Below are positions 8,664 through 16,456 of a stretch of 64,000 nucleotides of DNA, one piece after another. The first letter of the stretch is position 1. Each line of letters starts with the position of its first letter. The translations under genes and the position numbers were made by a program. The notes beneath the pieces were generated by a model. It was not told the DNA's origin. It searched no databases and worked only from the letters and a program-made list of their open reading frames with translations. Source of the DNA: Thermoproteaceae archaeon (GTDB lineage: Archaea; Thermoproteota; Thermoprotei; Thermoproteales; Thermoproteaceae); contig WANN01000002.1 in assembly GCA_015521775.1 (NCBI GenBank), positions 1 to 64,000 of the forward strand, given 5' to 3'.

Positions 8664-8711
8664 TGATGATACGAGGACGGACCGATAGGTGAGGAAAAAC
8701 TCGCGCACTGA
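8664..8711 (+). ncRNA. C/D-box guide sRNA candidate
   Basis: The segment holds TGATGA (8664-8669), a 12-nt guide TACGAGGACGGA, CCGA as a degenerate D' box (8682-8685), a 3-nt spacer, C' box GTGAGGA (8689-8695), a 12-nt guide AAAACTCGCGCA and D box CTGA (8708-8711). The spacing is that of archaeal C/D sRNAs. The D' box has one mismatch. Parts of both guides are complementary to one contiguous run at 9111-9124, so the segment could instead be the 5' part of a larger folded RNA. Confidence 0.5.
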
Positions 8712-9210
8712 TGGCGAGGAAGGGGACGCGACGGACCTCCCTTTACGTTGCCGCGGGCCCCCACAGCGCCTCGGCCAGCCCTATACCTCCCAGTCAGTAC
8801 ATGCCACGCGCCTTGTGGCTCCGCATGGCCCCATGCATCCACTGTTGTCCTCAGGGAGGCCCTTAACTTCCAGATGGGGCCCATGGGACGCAGGGCAGCG
8901 ATGGGGGCCGGACACGTCAGTTTTCCGACAGGTCCCCGTCCAAGCCTTGCCAGGCAGGGCTATCTGGCCTACGCGGTCTCATAGCGCCCATGTACGGCGC
9001 TCCCACTACGGAAACGGGAGGCGCAAGTCGCGTATCAACGGCTTACCTATGGGAAGCCCGTATCCGTGAAACGAGCGGACACCTAGATTAGGCCGCCTAT
9101 GTTGGTGGCCTGCGCGAGGTCCGTAGGTGGCTGTGTCTGCTCGTCGCACCGCGCCCATGTCAGGTCCACGGCCACCATATGGCATTTCTGGCATACAGAC
9201 GCGGGAAAGG
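8712..9210. other. GC-rich gap without a convincing gene; possible structured RNA
   Basis: No reading frame here has protein-like composition. The sequence holds several hairpins: GCGCTCCC (8998-9005) with GGGAGGCGC (9016-9024, one bulge), GGCTT (9040-9044) with AAGCC (9054-9058), and GGCCGCC (9091-9097) with GGTGGCC (9104-9110). TGCGCGAG and GTCCGT at 9111-9124 are complementary to 8700-8707 and 8677-8682. A transcript of about 450 nt closed by this stem is possible. I cannot assign an Rfam family by eye. Confidence 0.35.
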
Positions 9211-9239
9211 CATATAATTCCATGTTTCGCCCAATGCAC

Positions 9240-9560
9240 ATGTCTCTGAAGGTCGAGGAAATACTGAGAAAAATAGAGGAGGTGGACAAGGAGCTAAGCG
9301 CCCTGGAAGAAAAAAGGAGGGCCATAGCTACCAAGGTAGACGAGATAATTGAAAAGTATAGGAGGGCCTTAAGCGAGGAGCTGTCCAGGGAACTTGAGAG
9401 GATAATCGCCGAGTATGGGGAAAGCGAGGTGAGGACCGTTGACGAGGAGGTTAACCGTATCAGAGGGGAAACCGCCCAACGCAGGGAGGCGCTGCTGAGG
9501 ACATTCGAAGAGAAGAAGGGGCACATAATTTCCAGCGTCATAAAAGAACTTCTAGGATGA
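9240..9560 (+). CDS. A-type ATP synthase peripheral-stalk subunit (G/H-like)
   Basis: From the ATG at 9240 the protein is 106 residues, nearly all charged coiled coil (KVEEILRKIEEVDKELSALE onward), the size and make-up of archaeal AhaH/subunit G, which pairs with subunit E in the peripheral stalk. The downstream ATGA overlap with the subunit C gene supports this role. CATATAAT at 9211-9218 lies about 25 bases before the ATG and supports this start over upstream in-frame codons. Coiled coils diverge quickly, so the call leans on context. Confidence 0.75.
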   Translation: MSLKVEEILRKIEEVDKELSALEEKRRAIATKVDEIIEKYRRALSEELSRELERIIAEYGESEVRTVDEEVNRIRGETAQRREALLRTFEEKKGHIISSVIKELLG

Positions 9561-10609
9561 GCAGCGTACTTAGGTCCCCCTCCCTGGGTCCATTGGTAAG
9601 GGGCATCAAGGTCTCTCTTTTAACCCCTGAAAAAGCGCTGGGCCTGGCTCATTCAAGGTCGGTGGACGAGTACTTGAACAATCTGCGCAATACACAGTAC
9701 GCCGTTTCCATGACGACCATAGACGTAGACTCCTTTCCTAAGTTCAGGTCCGAAGTAGTCTCGGTGTACGTGAAGAAACTCCAACATGCCTGGAACATGG
9801 CAAGCGGAAAGGCCAGGAGGGCAGTGGAGCTATGCCTTACACCTGTCGAGTACGACAATCTGCGCACCATAATCCATGGCGTCCTCCTCAATAGGGATAT
9901 AACGGGAAAACTGCTGTTAGAGCCCCTTGACGTAGCCAGGAAAAGGCACAGGGTGGCGTACGTGGCTGGGGCCAGCAGCGCCGACGATCTCGTTGAAAGG
10001 CTCAGGGCGCTTGCCTACGGGCATCTGAGCGAGACGCTTCGCCAGGCCGTGGCCAGCGGGGATGTAAGCAAAATAGATATAGACATAGATGTGGATATGA
10101 TCCTACACATGTATAAGCTTGTAAATGACGTGGGCGACAAGTCGCTGTGGTATGCCGCCGAAAACGTCATGGCATATTACTCCATACTTGTCCTCCTCAG
10201 GTCCAAGCTATGGGGACTCTCCGTGGAACCATACGTACGGTTATTCGCCGAAAAACTGGGGTTGATATCGCCCAGACTGGGCCAAGGAATAGTGGACGAA
10301 AACATGGACGAGCTTTCGTCGGGCCTTCTGGGATATCCGTGGGGCAACGATGTGCTTAGACATGTAGATAAGGCCACGCTTGAAGGCTTCGCAAATGCCC
10401 TCGACAACACCTCACCTGTAATCTATAGGAGCATAGCGTACTCCACCCTCGTGAAATACGGGGAATTTTCCATTGGCTCGCTCTACGCCTATCTGGAAAA
10501 CCTACGCATAGACATGAAACTGATCATCCAGTCAGCCAGCATGATATTGGAGGGCGTACCAATGGAAGAGGCAACGAAAATATTTAGGCCCCTATCTGCC
10601 CTAAAATAG
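9557..10609 (+). CDS. atpC: A-type ATP synthase subunit C
   Basis: This 350-residue, mostly helical protein fits the archaeal subunit C / vacuolar subunit d family, the funnel that joins the central rotor shaft to the membrane proteolipid ring. Its start overlaps the stop of the stalk gene (ATGA). The assignment rests on length, helical pattern with repeated three-helix units, and immediate neighbours: the stalk gene upstream and the proteolipid gene convergent eight bases downstream. Sequence conservation in this family is low. Confidence 0.82.
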   Translation: MSSVLRSPSLGPLVRGIKVSLLTPEKALGLAHSRSVDEYLNNLRNTQYAVSMTTIDVDSFPKFRSEVVSVYVKKLQHAWNMASGKARRAVELCLTPVEYDNLRTIIHGVLLNRDITGKLLLEPLDVARKRHRVAYVAGASSADDLVERLRALAYGHLSETLRQAVASGDVSKIDIDIDVDMILHMYKLVNDVGDKSLWYAAENVMAYYSILVLLRSKLWGLSVEPYVRLFAEKLGLISPRLGQGIVDENMDELSSGLLGYPWGNDVLRHVDKATLEGFANALDNTSPVIYRSIAYSTLVKYGEFSIGSLYAYLENLRIDMKLIIQSASMILEGVPMEEATKIFRPLSALK

Positions 10610-10617
10610 GCCGTCCC

Positions 10618-10893
10618 CTAGCCCATCAACATCAGCGATATTAGCAGGCCGTAAATCGCCAGCGCCTCGCCCAGCGCTATGAATATGAGGTACCATACAC
10701 GGTACTCTGGCTTTTCGATTAGCCCGCTGATGGATGCCGCGCCTATTAGGCCTATTGCTATGCCCGCCCCAATTGCTGCCAGGCCTATGGCCAGCCCAGC
10801 CCCAAGCAATCTCATGCCTTCAACTGTTTCCTGAGCGTTGGCCAGTGCTGCAGCCATTACCATTATTATTAGCAATATATGTCCACGAGTCAT
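10618..10893 (-). CDS. atpK: A-type ATP synthase proteolipid subunit K
   Basis: The 91-residue protein has an N-terminal signal-like helix ending in ALANAQE, then two membrane helices rich in Gly and Ala (LLGAGLAIGLAAIGAGIAIG; LIFIALGEALAIYGLLISLM). The glutamate in IALGEALAIY is the ion-binding carboxylate of the rotor ring. The signal-like leader is common in crenarchaeal proteolipids. GCTTTAAAACG about 25 bases upstream supports a leaderless ATG. The gene stands alone on the minus strand, facing the subunit C gene. Confidence 0.93.
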   Translation of the reverse strand: MTRGHILLIIMVMAAALANAQETVEGMRLLGAGLAIGLAAIGAGIAIGLIGAASISGLIEKPEYRVWYLIFIALGEALAIYGLLISLMLMG

Positions 10894-11149
10894 GGCTCTT
10901 CCAGATAGTCCCGTTTTAAAGCATTACAACCGAAAGCCCACCTTTCAAGACACATACATGAACAGCATATTCTCAGAACTACTATATAAACAATTACTAA
11001 TAATTACGACGAAGCATAGCTTATTACATGTGACCCAGGAATATAGTTTAAACCGCGGGGCGCTACGCCTATGGCGTTATTATGCCGCACGCTATGGCGT
11101 GTAAGGCGCAGCCGCCGAAAGATATATCGGAGATATCGGAATTCTGCCC

Positions 11150-11308
11150 CTACTTATAATGTCCGAGAAGCCTCTCCATGTCTTTCTCGAGTTCGCCCAA
11201 AAGGGACCGGATCTCCTCTTTAGACATTTCTATGTACTTAGATGCCGTTCTTTCAACCAATTCCTCGACGCGGGCCGTGAGGGACGCCTTCCTCTCGCCC
11301 TGCGACAT
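11150..11308 (-). CDS. 52-residue charged helical protein downstream of atpD
   Basis: An ATG at 11308 opens a 52-residue frame rich in Glu, Lys and Leu (VEELVERTASKYIEMSKEEI) that predicts one long amphipathic helix. CTTAAAAAC about 25 bases upstream (minus strand) supports a leaderless start. It follows atpD on the same strand after 34 bases. It may be an accessory stalk-like piece of the ATP synthase, but this is context inference; I know no matching family. The next 250 bases up to atpK hold no convincing gene. Confidence 0.6.
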   Translation of the reverse strand: MSQGERKASLTARVEELVERTASKYIEMSKEEIRSLLGELEKDMERLLGHYK

Positions 11309-11342
11309 AAACCACCCATCGACCCAAGTTTTTAAGTTGTGC

Positions 11343-11942
11343 CTAGTAAAGAGTCTTCATTATCTGCCGCCTAATGAAGTCCTCACGTTCCTGTTCCTCT
11401 AGTGCCAACCTAATGAAACGTATGTTCTCCTGTATACGAGGCAAAATCACGTTGTCTATGGCGTTTATCATCCTTTGGTATTCCCTCACCCGTGCCAGTA
11501 ACATGTAGAACAACATCTCCCTTTCCGCGAAACCTATCAGCCTAGGCAGGAGGTCCCTAAGCTTGGTGAGCGCTAGGTCCAGCTCAGTGGGCGTGTCCAC
11601 TAGGCTGTACTGGGGGGAATCCAGGACGCCTTTGAGGCTCACAGTGGAGTAGCTTTGCCTAGTTGTAAGTTCCGCGGTAACCGTTTTAGGGGTCAGATCC
11701 GCGACCATTTGAAGCTTATCAAGGCCCATCTTGCCTATGGCGATCCTATAGTTAAGCGCTATCTCCTGTAGGTGTTCCCGTAAACCGCGTCTCTCTTCCT
11801 CTAACTCCTTTATTATCACTCTGATTCTCTGTATAGTGCTGTTCCTGGCGTCTTCCAGCGTCTTACGTATCCTGTTGAACAGCTGTGCCTGCCTCCTGAG
11901 CCTTATCAGTTCTATTCTTGAAGGCACGGGCTTCTGGGACAT
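11343..11942 (-). CDS. atpD: A-type ATP synthase subunit D
   Basis: From the ATG at 11942 the protein is 199 residues and begins VPSRIELIRLRRQ, close to the conserved start of subunit D (long N-terminal helix, then a hairpin and C-terminal helix with NAIDNVILPRIQENIRFIRL). It forms the central rotor shaft inside the A3B3 head. The longer open frame upstream is not family-like. A TTTTTAA box centred at 11968, shared with the divergent GTPase gene, lies 26 bases away. The catalytic B subunit gene is not in this window. Confidence 0.93.
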   Translation of the reverse strand: MSQKPVPSRIELIRLRRQAQLFNRIRKTLEDARNSTIQRIRVIIKELEEERRGLREHLQEIALNYRIAIGKMGLDKLQMVADLTPKTVTAELTTRQSYSTVSLKGVLDSPQYSLVDTPTELDLALTKLRDLLPRLIGFAEREMLFYMLLARVREYQRMINAIDNVILPRIQENIRFIRLALEEQEREDFIRRQIMKTLY

Positions 11943-11964
11943 TATAGATGCCGGGGAGGCATGG

Positions 11965-11971
11965 TTTTTAA
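11965..11971. promoter_or_regulatory. Shared bidirectional TATA-like box (atpD / GTPase)
   Basis: TTTTTAA centred at 11968 is 26 bases from the atpD ATG (11942, minus) and 24 bases from the GTPase GTG (11992, plus). No other AT-rich run sits at a suitable distance for the GTPase start. Confidence 0.55.
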
Positions 11972-11991
11972 GGATCTCCACAGGTATCCGC

Positions 11992-12774
11992 GTGATCGAG
12001 GCGAGAAAGGCGTGGAGAACCGTAAGGAGGATCATAGAGGGGAGCGACCTAGTGTTGGAGGTGCTTGATGCGCGTGATCCCGTCGAGACGCGTAACCGTA
12101 GGGTCGAGGCCCTGTCAAGGAGATACGGCAGGCCGTTGCTGGTCGTGCTGAACAAGGTGGACCTAGTGCCCTTCGAGGTGGCGCTATCATGGAAGAAACA
12201 CCTCGGAAAGGAATGGCCGACCATATTCATAAGCGCCAAGCACAGGATGGGGACACGCAGGCTATACAGATGGATAAAGATGCTGGCTCCCAGGTTGCCC
12301 GCAAAGGTGGCCGTAGTTGGGTACCCAAATGTGGGCAAGTCCACCATAATAAATTATCTGAAGGGGAGGCACGCGGCGGGCACAAGCCCCATGCCTGGTT
12401 TCACCAGAGGGGAGATGCTTGTAGCGGCTAAAAGCTGGCTCTACGTTATGGATACGCCCGGAGTTGTTCCTCCGGAGGAGGCGACGTCCGAGGAACTCCT
12501 GGTCATCAAGGGGGCCGTGGGCCCACATGAGCTGGACGACCCGGTGCCGCCTGCTATAAGCCTCATAAAGAGGATACTGTACTTCAACCCAAGAGCGTTC
12601 AGGGATGCCTATAACATATGGTCCACAGAGCCCGAGGAAATACTAGAGGCCTATGGAAAAGCCAGGGGTCTGATGCTCAGGGGGGGCAGAGTGAACTTAG
12701 ACGCCGCTGCGAGGGGCATTATAAAGGACTGGATAAGGGGCAAACTCTCGTACCATTATCCCCCTCCGGAATAA
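11992..12774 (+). CDS. Circularly permuted GTPase, YlqF/RbgA-like
   Basis: The 260-residue protein has GTPase motifs in permuted order: G4 (VLNKVD, near residue 47) comes before G1 (GYPNVGKST, near 107) and G3 (DTPGV, near 152). The opening EARKAWRTVRRIIEGSDLVLEVLDARDP is typical of archaeal members. The family acts in ribosome assembly. A GTG start at 11992 is chosen because it has a TATA-like box 24 bases upstream and gives the usual N-terminus; an ATG at 11836 would add unrelated sequence antisense to atpD. Confidence 0.88.
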   Translation: MIEARKAWRTVRRIIEGSDLVLEVLDARDPVETRNRRVEALSRRYGRPLLVVLNKVDLVPFEVALSWKKHLGKEWPTIFISAKHRMGTRRLYRWIKMLAPRLPAKVAVVGYPNVGKSTIINYLKGRHAAGTSPMPGFTRGEMLVAAKSWLYVMDTPGVVPPEEATSEELLVIKGAVGPHELDDPVPPAISLIKRILYFNPRAFRDAYNIWSTEPEEILEAYGKARGLMLRGGRVNLDAAARGIIKDWIRGKLSYHYPPPE

Positions 12775-13281
12775 ATGCTCGCACGTTTCCTTGCTGTGGG
12801 CATATTAGACGTCGCGCTCATGTATGTATCCGAGGCAATGCCCCTACGCGTTTTCATCCTGACCAGCGTGGACCCCGCAACCCTGGCAAGCGATAAAGGG
12901 GTCATATGCGTTCAAGGCAGCGGGTGCGTCTTCGCGCCTGACATACCATTCACACAGGCGGCGGCCATGGTGGTGGTCTCCATGGCCATTATGACGCTCT
13001 TCAGGTATCTCACTGGGCTCCGCACCATCTCTGCAGTTACCTGGCTGGCACTGCTACTTTCAGCGGCATTTTCGCTCCCAATACCCTTCGCGTTCATATC
13101 CCCAAATGGCGAGATAGTGGTCCTCACAAACATGTACTCGTCATATACGCCGGTCTTCTATCTGCTTGCGTCTATACACGCAATAGTGGAGAATCTCGCT
13201 ACGCCAACCCAAAAAAGCACGGCGCTGGTCGATTACTCGGACCTAACCGAGGACACTATCGGCGTGGAGGGCCCGAGATGA
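12775..13281 (+). CDS. Hypothetical membrane protein
   Basis: The 168-residue protein has several hydrophobic helices (about residues 1-20, 57-75, 82-100 and 118-138) and a polar acidic C-terminus. The region between helices one and two holds two cysteines (VICVQGSGCVF), possibly a disulfide outside the cell. I recognise no family. Its ATG follows the GTPase stop with no gap, and its stop overlaps the start of the small zinc protein (ATGA), so the three form an operon. Confidence 0.6.
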   Translation: MLARFLAVGILDVALMYVSEAMPLRVFILTSVDPATLASDKGVICVQGSGCVFAPDIPFTQAAAMVVVSMAIMTLFRYLTGLRTISAVTWLALLLSAAFSLPIPFAFISPNGEIVVLTNMYSSYTPVFYLLASIHAIVENLATPTQKSTALVDYSDLTEDTIGVEGPR

Positions 13282-13424
13282 GGGGGCGCAAGGCCCGTTG
13301 CTATGTCTGTCTGGCGCCCATAAACGGAGGCAACGCACATGTAACGTGGGTACATACGGAGCTCAGAGTGCCTTTAGCCGTATATGTATGCGACAAGTGC
13401 GCCGCTAGACTAAGACGGAAATAG
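13278..13424 (+). CDS. 48-residue zinc-ribbon protein
   Basis: An ATG overlapping the previous stop opens a 48-residue basic protein with CYVC at residues 8-11 and CDKC at residues 38-41. Two CxxC knuckles about 26 residues apart make a classic zinc ribbon. The basic ends (MRGRKAR, RLRRK) suggest nucleic acid or ribosome binding. Translational coupling to the GTPase/membrane-protein pair supports it being real. The exact function is unknown. Confidence 0.7.
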   Translation: MRGRKARCYVCLAPINGGNAHVTWVHTELRVPLAVYVCDKCAARLRRK

Positions 13425-13516
13425 GGACCACACTACGTGCAGCCAAACCTGCAGTCGCCCTTGCCTGACATGATCGTATGTCGTACTGGGAGCATGTCCA
13501 GGGCCTGTCTCCACGC

Positions 13517-14080
13517 CTAAAAGTACAGTAGCTCGTCTTTATGGTCGTCGAACTCCCTAAGGAAGGGCGCCAACACGCCTATGCTCACCACTGGGACGCC
13601 TAAAACTAGCCTAACGCCTATGTCGTGGGCCGTCACCACTATGGGATACACCCGTTTATCGCCGATCAGCCGCCTCATGTATGCTATGTCCCTCGCCACC
13701 CTGTCCACGTGATCCCTGACCACCCTCCCTATGCGGCCCCCATACACTTTCCACTTCTTAGCTTCTATGATAAGGGCATGCCAACCCGCTACAGCCACGA
13801 CGTCGTACTGGCCCCCACCTACGCGTATACCCCTCAGAACACTGTACCCGGCTAGCTCGACCATGTGTGACACAAGGTCCTCAAAGTCCTGCCAGCTTAA
13901 ACGCGGCACGATCCTGGACAGGGCCAGCTTACAACCCACGTAAAGCATCCTTGCCATGAGCTCGCCGAGGCCACATCGTATCCTTTCCCCAACACAGCAC
14001 TCGGGCACATATCTGCATACCGTATCTACGCAATCGCTTGCCGCATCCCCCAGCAAGAGGGATTCTGCACAGCAGTGCAC
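13517..14080 (-). CDS. PD-(D/E)XK nuclease-like protein with Cys-rich N-terminus
   Basis: The 187-residue protein carries SWQDFEDLVSHMVELAGY, then GGGQYDVVAVAGWHALIIEAKKWK: the D...ExK layout of archaeal restriction-endonuclease-like or Mrr-type nucleases. The first 35 residues contain six cysteines, perhaps a metal site. The GTG at 14080 is favoured because CTTTATAATTTT (minus strand, about 14100-14108) lies 24 bases upstream. Its substrate is unknown. It is transcribed away from radA. Confidence 0.7.
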   Translation of the reverse strand: MHCCAESLLLGDAASDCVDTVCRYVPECCVGERIRCGLGELMARMLYVGCKLALSRIVPRLSWQDFEDLVSHMVELAGYSVLRGIRVGGGQYDVVAVAGWHALIIEAKKWKVYGGRIGRVVRDHVDRVARDIAYMRRLIGDKRVYPIVVTAHDIGVRLVLGVPVVSIGVLAPFLREFDDHKDELLYF

Positions 14081-14114
14081 AGATTAAAATTCTGCACCAA
14101 AATTATAAAGTACC

Positions 14115-14162
14115 GTGATGAACAAGGCATTGTTGATTAGTGATGTAAGGATCAGGAACTGA
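14115..14162 (+). ncRNA. C/D-box guide sRNA candidate upstream of radA
   Basis: The segment reads C box GTGATGA (14115-14121), an 11-nt guide, TTGA as a degenerate D' (14133-14136), a 3-nt spacer, C' box GTGATGT (14140-14146), a 12-nt guide AAGGATCAGGAA (14147-14158) and D box CTGA (14159-14162). The C and D boxes match the consensus exactly. It sits just ahead of the TATA-like box of radA (about 14173-14179). Targets were not identified; the fifth base upstream of D would direct methylation of a uridine. Confidence 0.65.
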
Positions 14163-14206
14163 GCGGACAACAGGTTTATAAGTGTTGCCATACATCACTG
14201 TGATTG

Positions 14207-15763
14207 ATGGCCACACGTCCAAAAAAGAGGAGGGGAGAGGTGGGGGAGCCCGACGCGACTCCTGTGACCGAGGACGTGCAGCCCGCTTTTAGTTCGGTGG
14301 GCCAAGACGTGGACGTTGAGGAGGTGGAAGGGATAGGCAGGGTGACCGCCCAGAAGTTGAGGGAGTACGGTATAAGCACTGCCAAGGACCTGGCCCTCGC
14401 CAGTGTGAAGGAGATCGCCGAAATAATCGGGAGCGAGGACAGGGCGGAGCAGATAGTTGAGGCGGCGCGGAAACTAATAGGGCTTAAATCGTTTGTAACT
14501 GCGCTTGAGGTGTATCAGAGAAGGGTAACGGTAAAGAGGATATCCACTGGGGCCAGATCGCTGGACGAGCTTCTAAACGGAGGCGTCGAAACAGGCGCTG
14601 TTACCGAGGTGGCCGGAGAATTCGGCGCTGGGAAGTGCTTTACGGGGGACACCAAGGTGGCCCTGATACATAGGGGAGAGGTCGAGGTCATGTCCATGGA
14701 AGAGGCATACAGGAGGTACTCATATAAGTACGGGAAGGTGCCCTTCGACAGGGGCTACCTAGTCAAACTGCCCGAGGACGTAGAGGTGCTCGCCCTGGAG
14801 GGGGGGCGCATAAGGGGCGCTGCGGCCCGTTACATATACGGCGAGGTTGTTAGTAGGGTAGTGGAGCTGGCTCTTGAGAATGGGCTTACTTTAAGGGTGA
14901 CTCCGAACCATCCTGTCCTCGTGGTACGCGGACGTGGACTCATATGGGTGCCCGCTATCGGCGTACGTAAAGGCGACGTGACGATCAGCGTGGACACACG
15001 CATGTTTTCGAGCCCCCCCGCGAGTATAGGTGTTGCCCATGTGGCGCGTCCGCTTAGGGTCATGTCCAAGAGGCTACTCTCAGGCGAACGCGACGTGTAC
15101 GATCTCGTGGTGCCACATATACATAACTTCGTTTCCGGTGATGGGCTCGTCCTTCACAATACCCAGTTCTGCCACCAGCTCGCCGTAATGGTACAGCTGC
15201 CAGAAGAAAGGGGGGGACTTTCGGCCCGGGCGATATACCTCGACACGGAGAACACGTTCAGACCTGAGAGGGTGCTGCAGATAGCCAAGTTCAGGGGCCT
15301 CGACCCGCACGAGGCCCTGAGGAACATACTCTATGCCCGCGCCTACAGTAGCGACCACCAGATGATGCTGATCAACGAGGCCAAGAAGTGGATCAAGGAG
15401 AAGAACGTGAGGCTCATAATAATTGACAGCCTCATATCGCACTTCAGGGCCGAGTATCCTGGCAGGGAGAACCTGGCAGAGAGGCAGCAGAAGTTGAACC
15501 AGCATATAGCGCAGCTGCTCCGCGTGGCGGACCTCTACGAGGTGGCGGTCGTGGTCACGAACCAGGTGCTCGCTCAGCCGGATGTGTTTTTCGGAAACCC
15601 GCTTAAACCTGCCGGCGGCAACGTGGTGGCCCACAGCGCCACTTATAGGCTATGGATAAGGAAAAGCAAGGAAAACGTGAGGATAGCGCGCGTTTTCGAC
15701 TCGCCCTACCACCCGGAACGCGAGGCCACTTTCAGAATAGCCGAGGAGGGCATCACAGATTAG
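14207..15763 (+). CDS. radA: DNA repair and recombination protein RadA, interrupted by an intein
   Basis: The precursor is 518 residues. The host protein (about 343 residues without the intein) has an N-terminal helix-hairpin-helix domain (VEGIGRVTAQKLREYGIST), Walker A GEFGAGK|TQ split by the intein after Lys143, Walker B LIIIDSLISHF and the C-terminal RecA core with VVVTNQV. RadA forms filaments on single-stranded DNA and performs strand exchange. The ATG at 14207 has a TATA-like TTTATAAG 28 bases upstream; a TTG three bases earlier is also open. Function requires protein splicing. Confidence 0.96.
   Translation: MATRPKKRRGEVGEPDATPVTEDVQPAFSSVGQDVDVEEVEGIGRVTAQKLREYGISTAKDLALASVKEIAEIIGSEDRAEQIVEAARKLIGLKSFVTALEVYQRRVTVKRISTGARSLDELLNGGVETGAVTEVAGEFGAGKCFTGDTKVALIHRGEVEVMSMEEAYRRYSYKYGKVPFDRGYLVKLPEDVEVLALEGGRIRGAAARYIYGEVVSRVVELALENGLTLRVTPNHPVLVVRGRGLIWVPAIGVRKGDVTISVDTRMFSSPPASIGVAHVARPLRVMSKRLLSGERDVYDLVVPHIHNFVSGDGLVLHNTQFCHQLAVMVQLPEERGGLSARAIYLDTENTFRPERVLQIAKFRGLDPHEALRNILYARAYSSDHQMMLINEAKKWIKEKNVRLIIIDSLISHFRAEYPGRENLAERQQKLNQHIAQLLRVADLYEVAVVVTNQVLAQPDVFFGNPLKPAGGNVVAHSATYRLWIRKSKENVRIARVFDSPYHPEREATFRIAEEGITD
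14636..15160 (+). mobile_element. RadA mini-intein (175 residues, no homing endonuclease)
   Basis: Residues 144-318 of the RadA precursor form an intein between Lys and Thr of Walker A. Block A starts with Cys (CFTGDTKV), block B has TPNHPV, block F has YDLVVPHIHNF, and block G ends LVLHN before Thr+1. These supply the Cys1, block B His, penultimate His and Asn nucleophiles needed for splicing. No LAGLIDADG motif or endonuclease domain is present, so it is a minimal, non-homing form. RadA inteins at this Walker A site are known in other archaea, for example Pyrococcus. Confidence 0.95.
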
Positions 15764-16409
15764 CCACCATGGAGAGGTAATTGTACGCGCTCACGTAGTT
15801 GCGCGTCCTCTTAACGAATTCTCTAAAGTCGTCGTAGACCGGCGGGACCTTTCCCTTGACCTTGTTCGCATAGACCTCCCTGCCCAGATCGGTGAGGCCC
15901 GCCATTTCCAGGCTCAGCGGCACGTCTAGGGCCAGCGCCGCCACCATGTCCTCGGCTCTGGCCCCGCGCAGCAACGTCATGTCAAGGGGATCGAACGCGC
16001 GTGGGAGCTCCATTGGGTCCACCTTAGCCACCAACATGTCCACGGTACGGCGAAGCAGCGCCACGGACAGTTCCCGGGACATGGGAGCGCCCGTGTATTC
16101 GTCCGGCACCGCCCATATTTGCACCAGTCCAGGATCGTTGACTGCGTTTATCACCGCAAGCTCCCTCCAAAGCGCCAAACGGTAGTCTCCCCTGAGGGCC
16201 TCCGGATCCACGTACAGATACGCCAGGCCCTCCTCCTCGTCGTCCAGTCGCAGCCTTATCTTACCGGGCGTCTTGCCGCCCTCAAACACGACCACCATGT
16301 GTCGAATCCCCATTATGGCCACCTCCCTATCGAAACGCCTCACTTCCTCGAGTACCTTCCCTACGAGCTCGCCCTCAATTCTGGCCCTGATTATCACGTC
16401 CACGTTCAC
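15753..16409 (-). CDS. Conserved hypothetical protein
   Basis: I do not recognise this 218-residue soluble protein. It alternates strands and helices in the first 120 residues (VDVIIRARIEGELVGKVLEEV; VVVFEGGKTPGKIRLRL) and ends in a mostly helical acidic-basic tail. The GTG at 16409 is supported by a TTATAAAT box 24 bases upstream, shared with the divergent radical SAM gene. The 3' end overlaps the end of radA by 11 bases. Confidence 0.65.
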   Translation of the reverse strand: MNVDVIIRARIEGELVGKVLEEVRRFDREVAIMGIRHMVVVFEGGKTPGKIRLRLDDEEEGLAYLYVDPEALRGDYRLALWRELAVINAVNDPGLVQIWAVPDEYTGAPMSRELSVALLRRTVDMLVAKVDPMELPRAFDPLDMTLLRGARAEDMVAALALDVPLSLEMAGLTDLGREVYANKVKGKVPPVYDDFREFVKRTRNYVSAYNYLSMVANL

Positions 16410-16429
16410 AACTATATGTGCGGCAGAAC

Positions 16430-16437
16430 TTATAAAT
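16430..16437. promoter_or_regulatory. Shared bidirectional TATA-like box (16409 / 16457 genes)
   Basis: TTATAAAT, nearly palindromic, lies about 24 bases from the GTG at 16409 (minus) and about 23 bases from the ATG at 16457 (plus). It is the only AT-rich run at the right distance for both genes. Confidence 0.6.
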
Positions 16438-16456
16438 TCAGGCCGTACCCATGTAC

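Noticed and set aside
8780-8925. 5S rRNA on the minus strand, suggested by GTCCCAT followed by GGAAGTTAAG
   Set aside because: The spacing and flanking helices do not fit a 120-nt 5S RNA; no closing helix I of proper length was found.
8674-9124. RNase P RNA, suggested by GAGGAAA and by adjacent P4'/P1'-like 3' strands
   Set aside because: There is no room for P2/P3 between the putative P1 and P4, and the 3' region lacks the conserved ACAGAA of CR-V. A covariance-model search would settle it.
10838-11104. 88-codon open frame on the plus strand
   Set aside because: Its first part is antisense to the atpK signal peptide and promoter, and the rest is AT-rich sequence without protein-like features.
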